DNA of 48,377 nt from a virus. This document shows positions 24,900-30,824 of this stretch, piece after piece. Under the pieces are notes generated by a model. It made no database searches. It had not been told where the DNA came from and worked only from the letters and a program-made list of their open reading frames with translations. The position numbers and the translations under genes were made by a program. Position 1 is the stretch's first letter; each line of letters begins with the position of its first letter. Location of the stretch: positions 1 to 48,377 of IMG/VR virus record IMGVR_UViG_3300018078_000003. One strand, written 5' to 3'.

Positions 24900-24971
24900 C
24901 CTGACGGTCGTAGTGGTCCCTCGGGGTGCCAGCGTCAGCGGCTAACCCTTGCTGGATCTGGCTGCCAGCGT

Positions 24972-25001
24972 GCCCCCGGCTGGTACTACGAAACCGGGGG
25001 C
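24972..25001 (+). terminator. Hairpin 1 after lysis genes
   Basis: Perfect 8-bp stem GCCCCCGG / CCGGGGGC with a 14-base loop, 72 bases after the holin stop. No T-run follows (TCCTAAATC), so termination strength is uncertain. Confidence 0.55.
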
Positions 25002-25016
25002 TCCTAAATCCCCTGA

Positions 25017-25050
25017 CCGCCCCGCTGGCTACGGCTGGCGGGGCGGCTTT
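25017..25050 (+). terminator. Hairpin 2, likely terminator of the late operon
   Basis: Perfect 9-bp stem CCGCCCCGC (25017-25025) / GCGGGGCGG (25038-25046) with a 12-base loop, directly followed by CTTTC. Sixteen bases after hairpin 1. Between 24900 and 25065 no gene is seen. Confidence 0.7.
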
Positions 25051-25065
25051 CGTATGCTCCGACCC

Positions 25066-25575
25066 ATGCCCAAGCCCGGCGACACCGTGCCCGCACCCGA
25101 GCACGGCCCGACCCACGTCAAGCTCGTCCAGCCGGCGACCTGCCCGAACGGGCATCCCCTGCCGCGGCACCACTGGCACCTGTGTGACCACGGCGGGCAC
25201 CACGCGTGGCTGTGCGAGGTGTGCGACGCCGAGATCCACGCCGAGCACGAATGTCAGGGCCGCGACGCCGGCTACGGCTGCCGGGGCGGCAGGTCACCAC
25301 CCGAGGGCCTCCTGCGCGTCATGCACGTCGACGTTGGAGTAGCACTCGGGGTTGTTGACGATGTGCCGTGCGTAGTCGAGCAGAGCGGCGTGCCCCTGTC
25401 GGTACTGCCCGCTGCCCTCGGGCCAGTCGGCGCCGGCCTCGGCCTGGGTGGCCAGCCGTCGCCCGTGCTCAAGGATGGGCTCGCACGGGTCGGATGGTGT
25501 GACCTGGACGCCTCCGCACGCTGTGAGCACGAGGGTGAGCAGAATCGCTGCGCGCTTCACGCCTGGCTCCTCTGA
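25066..25575 (+). CDS. Zinc-binding protein; C-terminal part antisense to lipoprotein
   Basis: 169 residues from ATG 25066 (ATG 25054 in the same frame is possible). Residues 20-70 are convincing: CPNGHPLP, WHLCDHGGHHAWLCEVCD and HAEHEC form a Cys/His-rich zinc module. After GYGCRGG (about residue 75) the frame stays open but runs opposite to the whole lipoprotein gene 25294-25560, and its sequence turns Gly/Val-rich and family-like only on the other strand. The true gene may once have ended near 25290. Confidence 0.5.
   Translation: MPKPGDTVPAPEHGPTHVKLVQPATCPNGHPLPRHHWHLCDHGGHHAWLCEVCDAEIHAEHECQGRDAGYGCRGGRSPPEGLLRVMHVDVGVALGVVDDVPCVVEQSGVPLSVLPAALGPVGAGLGLGGQPSPVLKDGLARVGWCDLDASARCEHEGEQNRCALHAWLL
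25294..25560 (-). CDS. Small lipoprotein
   Basis: 88 residues from GTG 25560, which follows AGAGGAG. The basic start (MKRAA), a hydrophobic core ILLTLVLTAC and lipobox LTAC give a lipidated Cys15. Mature part about 73 residues with Cys26 and Cys73 possibly paired (SDPCEPILEHGRR, NNPECYSNVD). Last gene of the leftward cassette; GTGA overlap with the gene upstream. Exposed outside the lysogen membrane if expressed. Confidence 0.78.
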   Translation of the reverse strand: MKRAAILLTLVLTACGGVQVTPSDPCEPILEHGRRLATQAEAGADWPEGSGQYRQGHAALLDYARHIVNNPECYSNVDVHDAQEALGW

Positions 25576-25793
25576 GGCCCGCTGACCCGGCACACCATGC
25601 CCTCACCATCACGCCACGGCTGCCAGTCGCCGACCGGCGCATAGCCCAGCGTCCATAGCGCACGGTCCCACGCACTCGGTCCTGGCGCTATCTCCGATAC
25701 CGCTCGCGCGGCCACCGCAACCCCGTCCTCGCGCACCACGAGCTCGTACGGGCCGTGGTCGGTGAACCTCAACATCGCTATCGTTCCACTCAC
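25557..25793 (-). CDS. Hypothetical small cytosolic protein
   Basis: 78 residues from GTG 25793, with GGGAGGTG nine bases upstream; ATG 25775 is a weaker alternative. Compact alpha/beta protein: HGPYELVVREDGVAVAARAV, then SAWDRALWTLGYAPVGDWQP. No export signal. Family not recognised. Confidence 0.68.
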   Translation of the reverse strand: MSGTIAMLRFTDHGPYELVVREDGVAVAARAVSEIAPGPSAWDRALWTLGYAPVGDWQPWRDGEGMVCRVSGPQRSQA

Positions 25794-25823
25794 GATCGGA
25801 CACCTCCCGTGTGTTCCGGTCGA

Positions 25824-25858
25824 GCCCGCCGCTGAGCGTTACCGCGCTCGCGGCGGGC
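25824..25858 (-). terminator. Strong hairpin inside the leftward cassette
   Basis: Arms GCCCGCCGC (25824-25832) and GCGGCGGGC (25850-25858), with inner GAGCG / CGCTC continuing the stem after one unpaired base; very stable. Six bases after the stop of the membrane protein gene. There is no T-run on the minus strand, so it is more likely an attenuator or RNA-stability element than a full terminator. Confidence 0.5.
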
Positions 25859-25864
25859 GCCTTG

Positions 25865-26326
25865 TTATGTCTGCTCGCGCTTGATGAGCGCACCGATGAA
25901 CGCCACAGCCGCGCCAAGGAGCACGACGTATAAGCCCACCCCGATCGTGGCGACTCCGACGCCTTCCAGATCTGTTGATGCGACGTGATCGGCGATGTTG
26001 TTGTAGTCCACAAGAGCAACGATTCCGACCAGCGCGGCCAGCAAGGCGCTGCCGATTCGGAGTTCGCGACCTGACCTAGACGTCAGCTCGAGCGTCGCCA
26101 ACAGCGCGATGATGGCGCTGACGACCAGCACGATCACGCCGTCCCCGTCCGTACCCGTAACGCTCACGGTGCCGAAGACGCTGGAGACGGTCGCCCACGG
26201 CAGCAGCGCACCGATGATCGCCAACCCTGCGCCTGTGAGGGTGACGATCGGTCCGGTCTTGTTCGTCACGGGCACCGCCGGAGAGTAGCGCGGCTCGGGG
26301 CGGATGGGTGTCGGTTCGGTGGTCAT
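25865..26326 (-). CDS. Four-helix membrane protein
   Basis: 153 residues with GAAGGAG before ATG 26326. A Pro-rich cytosolic start, then four likely membrane helices: IVTLTGAGLAIIGALLPWAT, VIVLVVSAIIALLATLEL, IGSALLAALVGIVALVDY and TIGVGLYVVLLGAAVAFIGA. Between helices 1 and 2 lies an outside loop with TGTDGDG. The fold is common among actinobacterial membrane proteins and in temperate actinophages, where exclusion of other phages is one suspected role. Confidence 0.75.
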   Translation of the reverse strand: MTTEPTPIRPEPRYSPAVPVTNKTGPIVTLTGAGLAIIGALLPWATVSSVFGTVSVTGTDGDGVIVLVVSAIIALLATLELTSRSGRELRIGSALLAALVGIVALVDYNNIADHVASTDLEGVGVATIGVGLYVVLLGAAVAFIGALIKREQT

Positions 26327-26351
26327 GGCGTTGCTCCTTCTGGTTGGTCGA

Positions 26352-26462
26352 TCATCGGAAGTTCTCGTTGGTCCACGGCGGCGACGGGTCCGCGAGTGCC
26401 AACCACAGCAGCAGCGCCAGCGCGAGCAGCGCGAGGATCCAGTTGCCCTGACGGCGGGTCAC
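26352..26462 (-). CDS. Single-helix micro-membrane protein
   Basis: 36 residues from GTG 26462, overlapping the upstream stop as GTGA. MTRRQGNW is a positive N-terminus, followed by ILALLALALLLWLALA (one membrane helix) and a short acidic, Pro-rich tail. Charge distribution predicts N-inside. Too small for standard gene callers but its exact coupling supports it. Confidence 0.65.
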   Translation of the reverse strand: MTRRQGNWILALLALALLLWLALADPSPPWTNENFR

Positions 26463-26755
26463 GGCTGGCCTGCCCGGAGGCGACGAACCTCGGCGATTAG
26501 CGCTCGGATCACGTCGTGCGGGTGGTACACCGAACCGCCCACATATTCGACGACCTCCGGCTCGTCGCCCGGCTCGGATAGCTGCTTGATCTTGGTCGGG
26601 TCGTAGCCAGAGTAGAAGTCGAGTAGTTGCGACAGGGTGAACTCGCCGCCGACCCGTTCGTGCCGGCCCGTCACCGGATCGCGGTCGCCGAGGCTGGTAT
26701 TCAGCGCTTCCTCGACCCGGTCAAGGGTGAAGTCGTCCACCGGGAACGCGGTCAC
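26459..26755 (-). CDS. Hypothetical acidic protein
   Basis: 98 residues from GTG 26755 (GTGA overlap with the SGNH hydrolase gene). Helical: FTLDRVEEALNTSLGD, FTLSQLLDFYSGYDP, and HPHDVIRALIAEVRRLRAG at the end. No known family; no export signal. A longer upstream reading frame exists but lies over the hydrolase gene and is not credible. Confidence 0.68.
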   Translation of the reverse strand: MTAFPVDDFTLDRVEEALNTSLGDRDPVTGRHERVGGEFTLSQLLDFYSGYDPTKIKQLSEPGDEPEVVEYVGGSVYHPHDVIRALIAEVRRLRAGQP

Positions 26756-27465
26756 GTCACTGCCTCCACGATCATCTCGTTCCGGGCCGCCTGCCCCAAT
26801 GGCACGGAGGTGTGGACGCCATCGCTGAGGTACGCCGGGATGCGGTAGTAGGGCTTCCCCGCCAGCAGCTCCGCCCAATGCACGATCCGCAGATTCGGAT
26901 GCGCCGCCGTCGCGTCTGCGAGTTGCGCATTGACCCAACCGCTATTGCGCTGGTCCGCCACTTGCACCGACGCCGGCTGCGACCAGCGGCACACGTGCAC
27001 GTTGACCCACACGACGGTGCGGTCCGGGCCGGCGATGCCCATCGCCCGGTCGACCTGGGCGCGGAACCCGGGCGGGGCAAAGATGTCATTCGATCCGGTC
27101 GCCATCAGGATGCGTGACGGCAGACCGTACGCGGCAGCCCACGCAGCGAGGGCGTCCACCGCGGGGGCGGTGGGGCGGGAGGGCCAGTTGTTCACCGCCA
27201 TCGGCGACCCGTCACGAGCCGCCAGCCGCACCGCGAGCGTGTAGCCGTCCTGCTTGGCGATCGAATCCCCGAACGCGAACACGCCACCGTTGGTCACGCA
27301 GTACGCCCGCTGCCCCGTCGACGAGATGGACGGGGTGTAACCGGTCCAGTCGCCGAGCGTGCCCGACCCGTAGGTGCCGTACGTGGCGGCGTCGGCGGCC
27401 AGCGACGGCACGGCCAGGGTAGCGGCGCCGGCCGCACCGGCTGCGAGGAACGCGCGGCGGTTCAT
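26752..27465 (-). CDS. Tat-exported SGNH hydrolase
   Basis: 237 residues from ATG 27465, which overlaps the upstream stop as ATGA; in-frame GTG 27474 is the alternative. The N-terminus NRRAFLAAGAAGAATLAVP is a twin-arginine signal with a cleavage region near LAADA. Then the SGNH blocks: FAFGDSIA with Ser68, TGSNDIF with Asn126, and SDGVHTS with Asp215 and His218. Such enzymes remove acyl groups from sugars or lipids. Outside an actinobacterium, an O-acetylated wall polymer or envelope lipid is a plausible target. It sits with conversion genes rather than lysis genes, so a lysogenic role is more likely than lysis. Confidence 0.85.
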   Translation of the reverse strand: MNRRAFLAAGAAGAATLAVPSLAADAATYGTYGSGTLGDWTGYTPSISSTGQRAYCVTNGGVFAFGDSIAKQDGYTLAVRLAARDGSPMAVNNWPSRPTAPAVDALAAWAAAYGLPSRILMATGSNDIFAPPGFRAQVDRAMGIAGPDRTVVWVNVHVCRWSQPASVQVADQRNSGWVNAQLADATAAHPNLRIVHWAELLAGKPYYRIPAYLSDGVHTSVPLGQAARNEMIVEAVT

Positions 27466-27848
27466 GCGGTCCACTGCCGCACGGGGATGCCGGCACGTTC
27501 GGCTGCGGTCGCGCAGTGCGTCGCGCCGCGTGAACCGTTGCGGATGAACGTCAGGCAGATGTCGGCGCCGAGATCCACCATCGTTTGATTACGGATAGGG
27601 CCGGCGGCCTTGCCGAGCCTGTCCCATTCGGCTTCGTGGATCTCGAGCTTGACGGGCTGGGCGGTGAACCAGGCATTGATGCGCCGGACGGCGTAGGTGG
27701 CATGAAGATCTGCGCCGGTAGCGCAGCCGCCATGTACGACCGTGACGTCCCCACGCTCAAGGGGATGCTCCGTGAGGACGTCGCAGATCGCGTCGTCGAC
27801 AGCCCACCGACCCCGCCAGTCTCGGGAGCCGGTGACGAGAATTCTCAC
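27462..27848 (-). CDS. SLOG-family protein (DUF2493/YspA-like)
   Basis: 128 residues from GTG 27848 (GTGA overlap). VRILVTGSRDW is the Rossmann-type opening, VTVVHGGCATGADLHA the second glycine motif, and HEAEWDRLGKAAGPIRNQTM the helix that completes the SLOG fold of DUF2493. Family members probably bind nucleotide-derived ligands and are often found with defence or conversion genes. No catalytic role can be assigned. Confidence 0.82.
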   Translation of the reverse strand: MRILVTGSRDWRGRWAVDDAICDVLTEHPLERGDVTVVHGGCATGADLHATYAVRRINAWFTAQPVKLEIHEAEWDRLGKAAGPIRNQTMVDLGADICLTFIRNGSRGATHCATAAERAGIPVRQWTA

Positions 27849-28027
27849 GTCTCGGCCCGCCGTTCGACCATCGCCGAGAACACGTCCGCCTCGGATGGGT
27901 CGAGCATGCCGAACAGCCACCCCACGAGTAGCAGCTCGTCGTCGGTCTCCGGCTGGAACGCGGTGTGCATCCGGGCACGGACCTGGTCGACGTGCTCCGC
28001 GTATTCGATGTCCGGATGGCGGCTCAT
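27845..28027 (-). CDS. Small helical acidic protein
   Basis: 60 residues from ATG 28027 (ATGA overlap upstream, GTGA overlap downstream). Helix pattern YAEHVDQVRARMHTAF, then ETDDELLLVGWLFGMLDPSE. Unknown function; embedded between the exported first gene and the SLOG gene of the cassette. Confidence 0.65.
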   Translation of the reverse strand: MSRHPDIEYAEHVDQVRARMHTAFQPETDDELLLVGWLFGMLDPSEADVFSAMVERRAET

Positions 28028-28350
28028 GACTCGCACCACGCGATCGTCCGGGCCTCGGCCGGGTGACCACCCTGCGCGGCCAGGCCCTCGTCCAGGGTCG
28101 CGTACTCGACCCTGTTGCCGTCCCGCACGATCAGCGCGCCGGCAGGGACCTCCGCCTCGATGCGGGCCGCACAGTCGTGGATGTCGGCGAGCACCGCCAC
28201 TACCGGGTCGGTCTCCCACCAGGGCGATCCGCCCGTGTTGGCGTGGGTGGGTAGGGCGGTGAGGATGGGCAGCGCGACAGCGGCGTAGAGCAGGAACCGC
28301 AGGCTGGTGCAGGCCGCGACGCGGCGGAAGGTGAGCGGGCGGTGGGCCAC
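28024..28350 (-). CDS. Exported or membrane-anchored small protein, first in leftward cassette
   Basis: 108 residues from GTG 28350, preceded by CGGGAG. Basic N-terminus, then hydrophobic LRFLLYAAVALPILTALPTHA, a signal peptide or anchor. The outside part has Cys60 and Cys106 (HDCAARIEAEV, TIAWCES) and could form a disulfide. All nine cassette genes are coupled behind it, so its promoter, between 28351 and about 28500, should drive the unit. Confidence 0.68.
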   Translation of the reverse strand: MAHRPLTFRRVAACTSLRFLLYAAVALPILTALPTHANTGGSPWWETDPVVAVLADIHDCAARIEAEVPAGALIVRDGNRVEYATLDEGLAAQGGHPAEARTIAWCES

Positions 28351-28384
28351 GGGGTGCTCCCGGTCGGTAGGATCGACGGGAGCT

Positions 28385-28401
28385 TGGTGACGCCGTCACC
28401 A
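28385..28401. promoter_or_regulatory. Perfect 17-bp palindrome
   Basis: TGGTGACG-C-CGTCACCA, symmetric around 28393, 35 bases before the first leftward gene. Its half-site GTCACC recurs at 28569-28574 and 28580-28585. Probably a dimer-binding site (operator, or Int/Xis site) for the cassette promoter or recombination. Confidence 0.55.
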
Positions 28402-28425
28402 CACGGGGCCTCAGAGCCGCATACT

Positions 28426-28457
28426 TTCGGACGGGTCCGAACGGCTCACCAGCCGTT
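28426..28457. repeat. Two abutting tetraloop hairpins
   Basis: TTCGGA-CGGG-TCCGAA (28426-28441) and AACGGCT-CACC-AGCCGTT (28440-28457) share two bases. Both are perfect. They lie between the cassette and attP; no T-run follows either way. Possible protein-binding sites or mRNA end structure. Confidence 0.5.
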
Positions 28458-28503
28458 GACCTGCGCTGATTCGTCTAGCTGCTGGTCACGTGGGTGGCGG
28501 AAT

Positions 28504-28530
28504 CGGGTTCAAGTCCCGTCACTCACCCCA
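28504..28530 (+). other. attP core: 3' end of a tRNA gene (probably tRNA-His)
   Basis: CGGGTTCAAGTCCCG is a T-arm missing only its first base pair, followed by CACTCAC, one C, and CCA. A C before CCA is the discriminator base typical of bacterial tRNA-His. No acceptor 5' strand (GTGAGTG) or anticodon arm lies upstream, so this is not a full gene. The base at 28503 (T) fails to pair with T28519, which suggests that identity with the host tRNA begins at 28504. Sits 79 bases before the integrase start. Integration here would restore the host tRNA 3' end. Confidence 0.82.
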
Positions 28531-28567
28531 CACGCTACCTGCACAAACATCGCTTGGCAAGACCCTA

Positions 28568-28585
28568 TGTCACCCCCGTGTCACC
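28568..28585 (+). repeat. Direct TGTCACC repeat 11 bp apart
   Basis: TGTCACC at 28568-28574 and 28579-28585 lie on one face of the helix between attP and the integrase -10 box. GTCAC also occurs at 28485-28489 and inside the palindrome at 28385-28401. Candidate arm-type sites for integrase or an autoregulatory site. Confidence 0.45.
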
Positions 28586-28595
28586 ATGACCGGGC

Positions 28596-28601
28596 TATCA
28601 T
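28596..28601 (+). promoter_or_regulatory. -10 box TATCAT of the integrase
   Basis: TATCAT ends seven bases before ATG 28609, so the transcript should start at the ATG (leaderless). The earlier ATG at 28600 overlaps this box and is therefore not favoured. No clear -35 box. Confidence 0.55.
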
Positions 28602-28608
28602 GGGGCGC

Positions 28609-29796
28609 ATGGCGTGGGTGAGGACCCGGCACAACAGCGACGGCACCACCTCCTACGCCGTCATCTACCGCCACGGCGGACGGCAGACCAGCCTCACCTA
28701 CACCGACGAGAAGGCCGCCGCCCGCGCGGCCGCCGCGATCAACGCCGGCCTCTCCCCCGACGAGCTGATCTCCCCCACCCCCGATGCCTCCACCTTGTCC
28801 GTCGCCGAGGTCGTCGACCGGCACGTCGCCCAGCTGACCGGCGTCACCGACCGCACCCGCCACGACTACCGCATCCAGGCCCGCCGGCACATCACACCCA
28901 CCCTCGGCGGGCTACCCGTCGCCTCGATCACCCGTGACCACATCGCCACCTGGGTCAATGCTCTGGCCCGGAAGGTGTCCACCAAGACCCTCGCCAACCT
29001 GCACGGCCTGCTCTCCGCCGCGATGGCCACCGCCGTCGAGAGCGGCTGGCGCACCGACAACCCGTGCCGTGGGATGCGGTTGCCCCGCTCCGACGACCAC
29101 GAGCGCGCCGACATGCTCATCTTCACCCCCGAGCAGTACCGCCGCCTGCACGCTGCCCTGCCCGCCCATTGGCGACCGTTCGTCGCCTTCCTGGTGGCGT
29201 CCGGTGCCCGGTTCTCCGAAGCCACCGCGCTCGCCGTCGGCCAGGTCGAGCCGGACGGGTCGCAGGTACGGATCATCCGCGCGCACAAGCGGCAACCCGA
29301 CTCGACCTTCGAGGTCGGCCCCACCAAGACCCGCCGCTCGAGACGCACCGTCGTGATGCCCGACGACTACGCGCCGATCCTCGCCGACCTGGTGAACAGC
29401 CGCCGTGGTGACGAGCTCGTGTTCACCAGCCCGACCGGGCAGCAGGTGCGGCACTCCAACTTCCGCAACCGCGTGTGGGTGCCGGCCATCACCGCCATCA
29501 CTGTCTGCCCGACCCACCTGGCCGAGCACCGGGTGTCGCGGACGCCGGGGTTGCCGGAGCCGTGTGGCTGCGCCGGGTACATGACGCGGCGGGCCCGGAT
29601 CCATGACCTGCGGCACACATCGGCATCGTGGATGATCAACATTGGGGTGAGTCTGCCGGTGATTCAGCGCCGGCTCGGGCACGAGTCCATCACCACCACG
29701 GTCGACACCTACGGCCACCTGTTGCCCGATGTGCAGAAGACGGCCGCGCAGGCGATCACCACCATGTGGGCTATCGAGCCCTCACCCGCCGAGTAG
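28609..29796 (+). CDS. int: Tyrosine integrase
   Basis: 395 residues from ATG 28609. N-terminal arm-binding domain (VRTRHNSDGTTSYAVIYR), SAM-like core-binding domain (VVDRHVAQLTGVTDRTRHDY, NLHGLLSAAMATAVESGW), and catalytic domain with Arg201 (SGARFSEA), His332-x-x-Arg335 (HDLRHTSAS), His358 (RLGHES) and Tyr368 (VDTYGHLLPD). A Cys-rich insert (Cys300, 319, 321) before the HxxR is typical of actinobacterial members and may bind zinc. Recombines attP with the host tRNA. Converges with the repressor operon, overlapping its last gene by 15 bases. Confidence 0.93.
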   Translation: MAWVRTRHNSDGTTSYAVIYRHGGRQTSLTYTDEKAAARAAAAINAGLSPDELISPTPDASTLSVAEVVDRHVAQLTGVTDRTRHDYRIQARRHITPTLGGLPVASITRDHIATWVNALARKVSTKTLANLHGLLSAAMATAVESGWRTDNPCRGMRLPRSDDHERADMLIFTPEQYRRLHAALPAHWRPFVAFLVASGARFSEATALAVGQVEPDGSQVRIIRAHKRQPDSTFEVGPTKTRRSRRTVVMPDDYAPILADLVNSRRGDELVFTSPTGQQVRHSNFRNRVWVPAITAITVCPTHLAEHRVSRTPGLPEPCGCAGYMTRRARIHDLRHTSASWMINIGVSLPVIQRRLGHESITTTVDTYGHLLPDVQKTAAQAITTMWAIEPSPAE

Positions 29797-30408
29797 CTCG
29801 TTCAGGCAGCCGTCGAGCTCGAGCGGGCCGACCAGCGCCAGGCAGTGCTGCACCGCCTCAGCCTGCGTCCAGACGGTGTTCTCGACCGGCGGCACGGTCA
29901 CGTCGGGCAGCGGCTCCGGCAGCGGCGGCACGGTGGGCAGCAGCTCGGGGAGCAGTGTCGGGGCCGGCATCGGAAGATCCAAGATTTCGGCTGGTTCGTT
30001 ATAGGTGGCCGTCGAAGGTGCAACGCCCCTTGTAGGTACCGGTGACGGCGTTTCCCCCCACTCAGGTATGAAGTCCCCGGGCACGGTCGGCGCCGATGTC
30101 ACCGCCAGCACTGGCTCCCGTGACCGCTCTACCGGATCAGCCGCGCCCAACGTCAACGCCCCGGCTGCCGCCCCGGCGACAGCCACGGTCGCAGCCGAAG
30201 CCGTATGGTCACGCAGCTGCGAACCCAGCCACACGAATGGTGGGACGAGCACGGTTTTGCCACCGCGGATGACGCGCAGCGTGATATGTCGCTGCTCCGG
30301 GATCCTGTCCTCCACCTTCGCTTGTTCGAGCTGTGCAGTGATGTGCTCCGCCTCGTCAAGGAGCTCATCCAGCCGTCGTGTCAGTCGCCGCCGTTCGGCC
30401 TCACGCAT
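29782..30408 (-). CDS. Membrane-anchored Pro-rich protein co-transcribed with repressor
   Basis: 208 residues; GGGGAG precedes ATG 30408. Residues 1-35 form a charged coiled coil (RRRLTRRLDELLDEAEH). A membrane helix lies at about 73-95 (ASAATVAVAGAAAGALTLGA). A long Pro-rich outer stretch follows (PTLLPELLPTVPPLPEPLPD), then a C-terminal Cys pair (VQHCLALVGPLELDGCL). The topology puts the Pro-rich part outside. Being made from the lysogenic promoter, it is a candidate superinfection-exclusion or surface protein. Confidence 0.68.
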   Translation of the reverse strand: MREAERRRLTRRLDELLDEAEHITAQLEQAKVEDRIPEQRHITLRVIRGGKTVLVPPFVWLGSQLRDHTASAATVAVAGAAAGALTLGAADPVERSREPVLAVTSAPTVPGDFIPEWGETPSPVPTRGVAPSTATYNEPAEILDLPMPAPTLLPELLPTVPPLPEPLPDVTVPPVENTVWTQAEAVQHCLALVGPLELDGCLNELLGG

Positions 30409-30429
30409 CTCCCCATATCCCCCGCTCGA

Positions 30430-30735
30430 TCATGCTCCTGGCAGCTCCTCCCGGCGCTCGATCAGATCTTCGAGACGGAGCTCACGCATTGCTTGCATCG
30501 CCAGCTCCGCCAACTTCCCCTCGGGCCAATCAAGACCCTTCTTTTCAAGCCACTTCCGGTTACGTAGCTGCGGCCAGTGGTTGCCGTTGATGAGATCGCT
30601 GATGACGTCGACCTTCACGCCGGACCTCTCGGCCAGCTCGCGCTGCGTGTAGATCTGCAGCTCCGCCATGCGCACCTCAACGGCCGCGGCGACCATGAGC
30701 CGCGCGGCCTTAGGCACGCGTGAGCGGCCCGCCAT
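30430..30735 (-). CDS. Probable phage repressor (helix-turn-helix)
   Basis: 101 residues from ATG 30735. The HTH lies at residues 28-52: IYTQRELAERSGVKVDVISDL, an XRE-like turn. The C-terminal half is helical (KLAELAMQAMRELRLEDLIE) and could dimerise. It reads away from the Cro-like gene across the mirror operator, and its -10 box overlaps the nearest operator box, implying autoregulation. The small size lacks a RecA-cleavable domain, so induction would work differently from lambda CI. Assignment as the immunity repressor comes from position and the HTH. Confidence 0.72.
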   Translation of the reverse strand: MAGRSRVPKAARLMVAAAVEVRMAELQIYTQRELAERSGVKVDVISDLINGNHWPQLRNRKWLEKKGLDWPEGKLAELAMQAMRELRLEDLIERREELPGA

Positions 30736-30742
30736 GCTCGGG

Positions 30743-30771
30743 AGACTATGGGAAAACGCGGGAGATTCCAA
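30743..30771 (-). promoter_or_regulatory. Lysogenic (repressor) promoter
   Basis: Minus-strand TTGGAA (30766-30771), 17-bp spacer, TAGTCT (30743-30748), then seven bases to ATG 30735. Predicts a leaderless repressor transcript. Two operator boxes lie in the spacer and one over the -10. Confidence 0.6.
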
Positions 30772-30788
30772 GTGATGGTCGGTCCTGC

Positions 30789-30817
30789 TTGCGGTCTCCC
30801 TATCTTTCCCGTACTCT
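30789..30817 (+). promoter_or_regulatory. Early lytic (Cro-side) promoter
   Basis: TTGCGG (30789-30794), 17-bp spacer, TACTCT (30812-30817), then seven bases to ATG 30825; the same geometry as the leftward promoter. Predicts a leaderless transcript for the rightward early operon. Confidence 0.6.
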
Positions 30818-30824
30818 CCCGGAC

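Larger units (their letters stand above)
30740..30820. promoter_or_regulatory. Mirror-symmetric operator: six GGGA boxes
   Basis: GGGAGA, GGGAAA, GGGAGA start at 30740, 30750, 30760; their inverted copies TCTCCC, TTTCCC, TCTCCC end at 30800, 30810, 30820. Every step is exactly 10 bp. The arms are symmetric around 30780, each starting four bases outside a start codon. The inner 29 bp (30766-30794) hold both -35 boxes. The outermost boxes overlap both -10 boxes. Confidence 0.85.

Noticed and set aside
26459-26938. The longer 159-residue version of the 26459-26755 gene
   Set aside because: Its first 61 residues lie opposite in frame over the SGNH hydrolase coding region and look like GC-rich shadow; GTG 26755 gives the coupled start.
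27465-27474. GTG 27474 as start of the SGNH hydrolase
   Set aside because: Possible, but ATG 27465 overlaps the upstream stop as ATGA like the rest of the cassette and places the twin arginine closer to the N-terminus.
28440-28530. A complete tRNA gene
   Set aside because: Only the T-arm and 3' acceptor strand are present; there is no matching 5' acceptor, D-arm or anticodon arm. It is an attachment core.
30720-30824. Upstream extension of the Cro-like protein to 30720
   Set aside because: It would translate the promoter and operator boxes; ATG 30825 lies at the predicted transcript start and gives a complete XRE domain.
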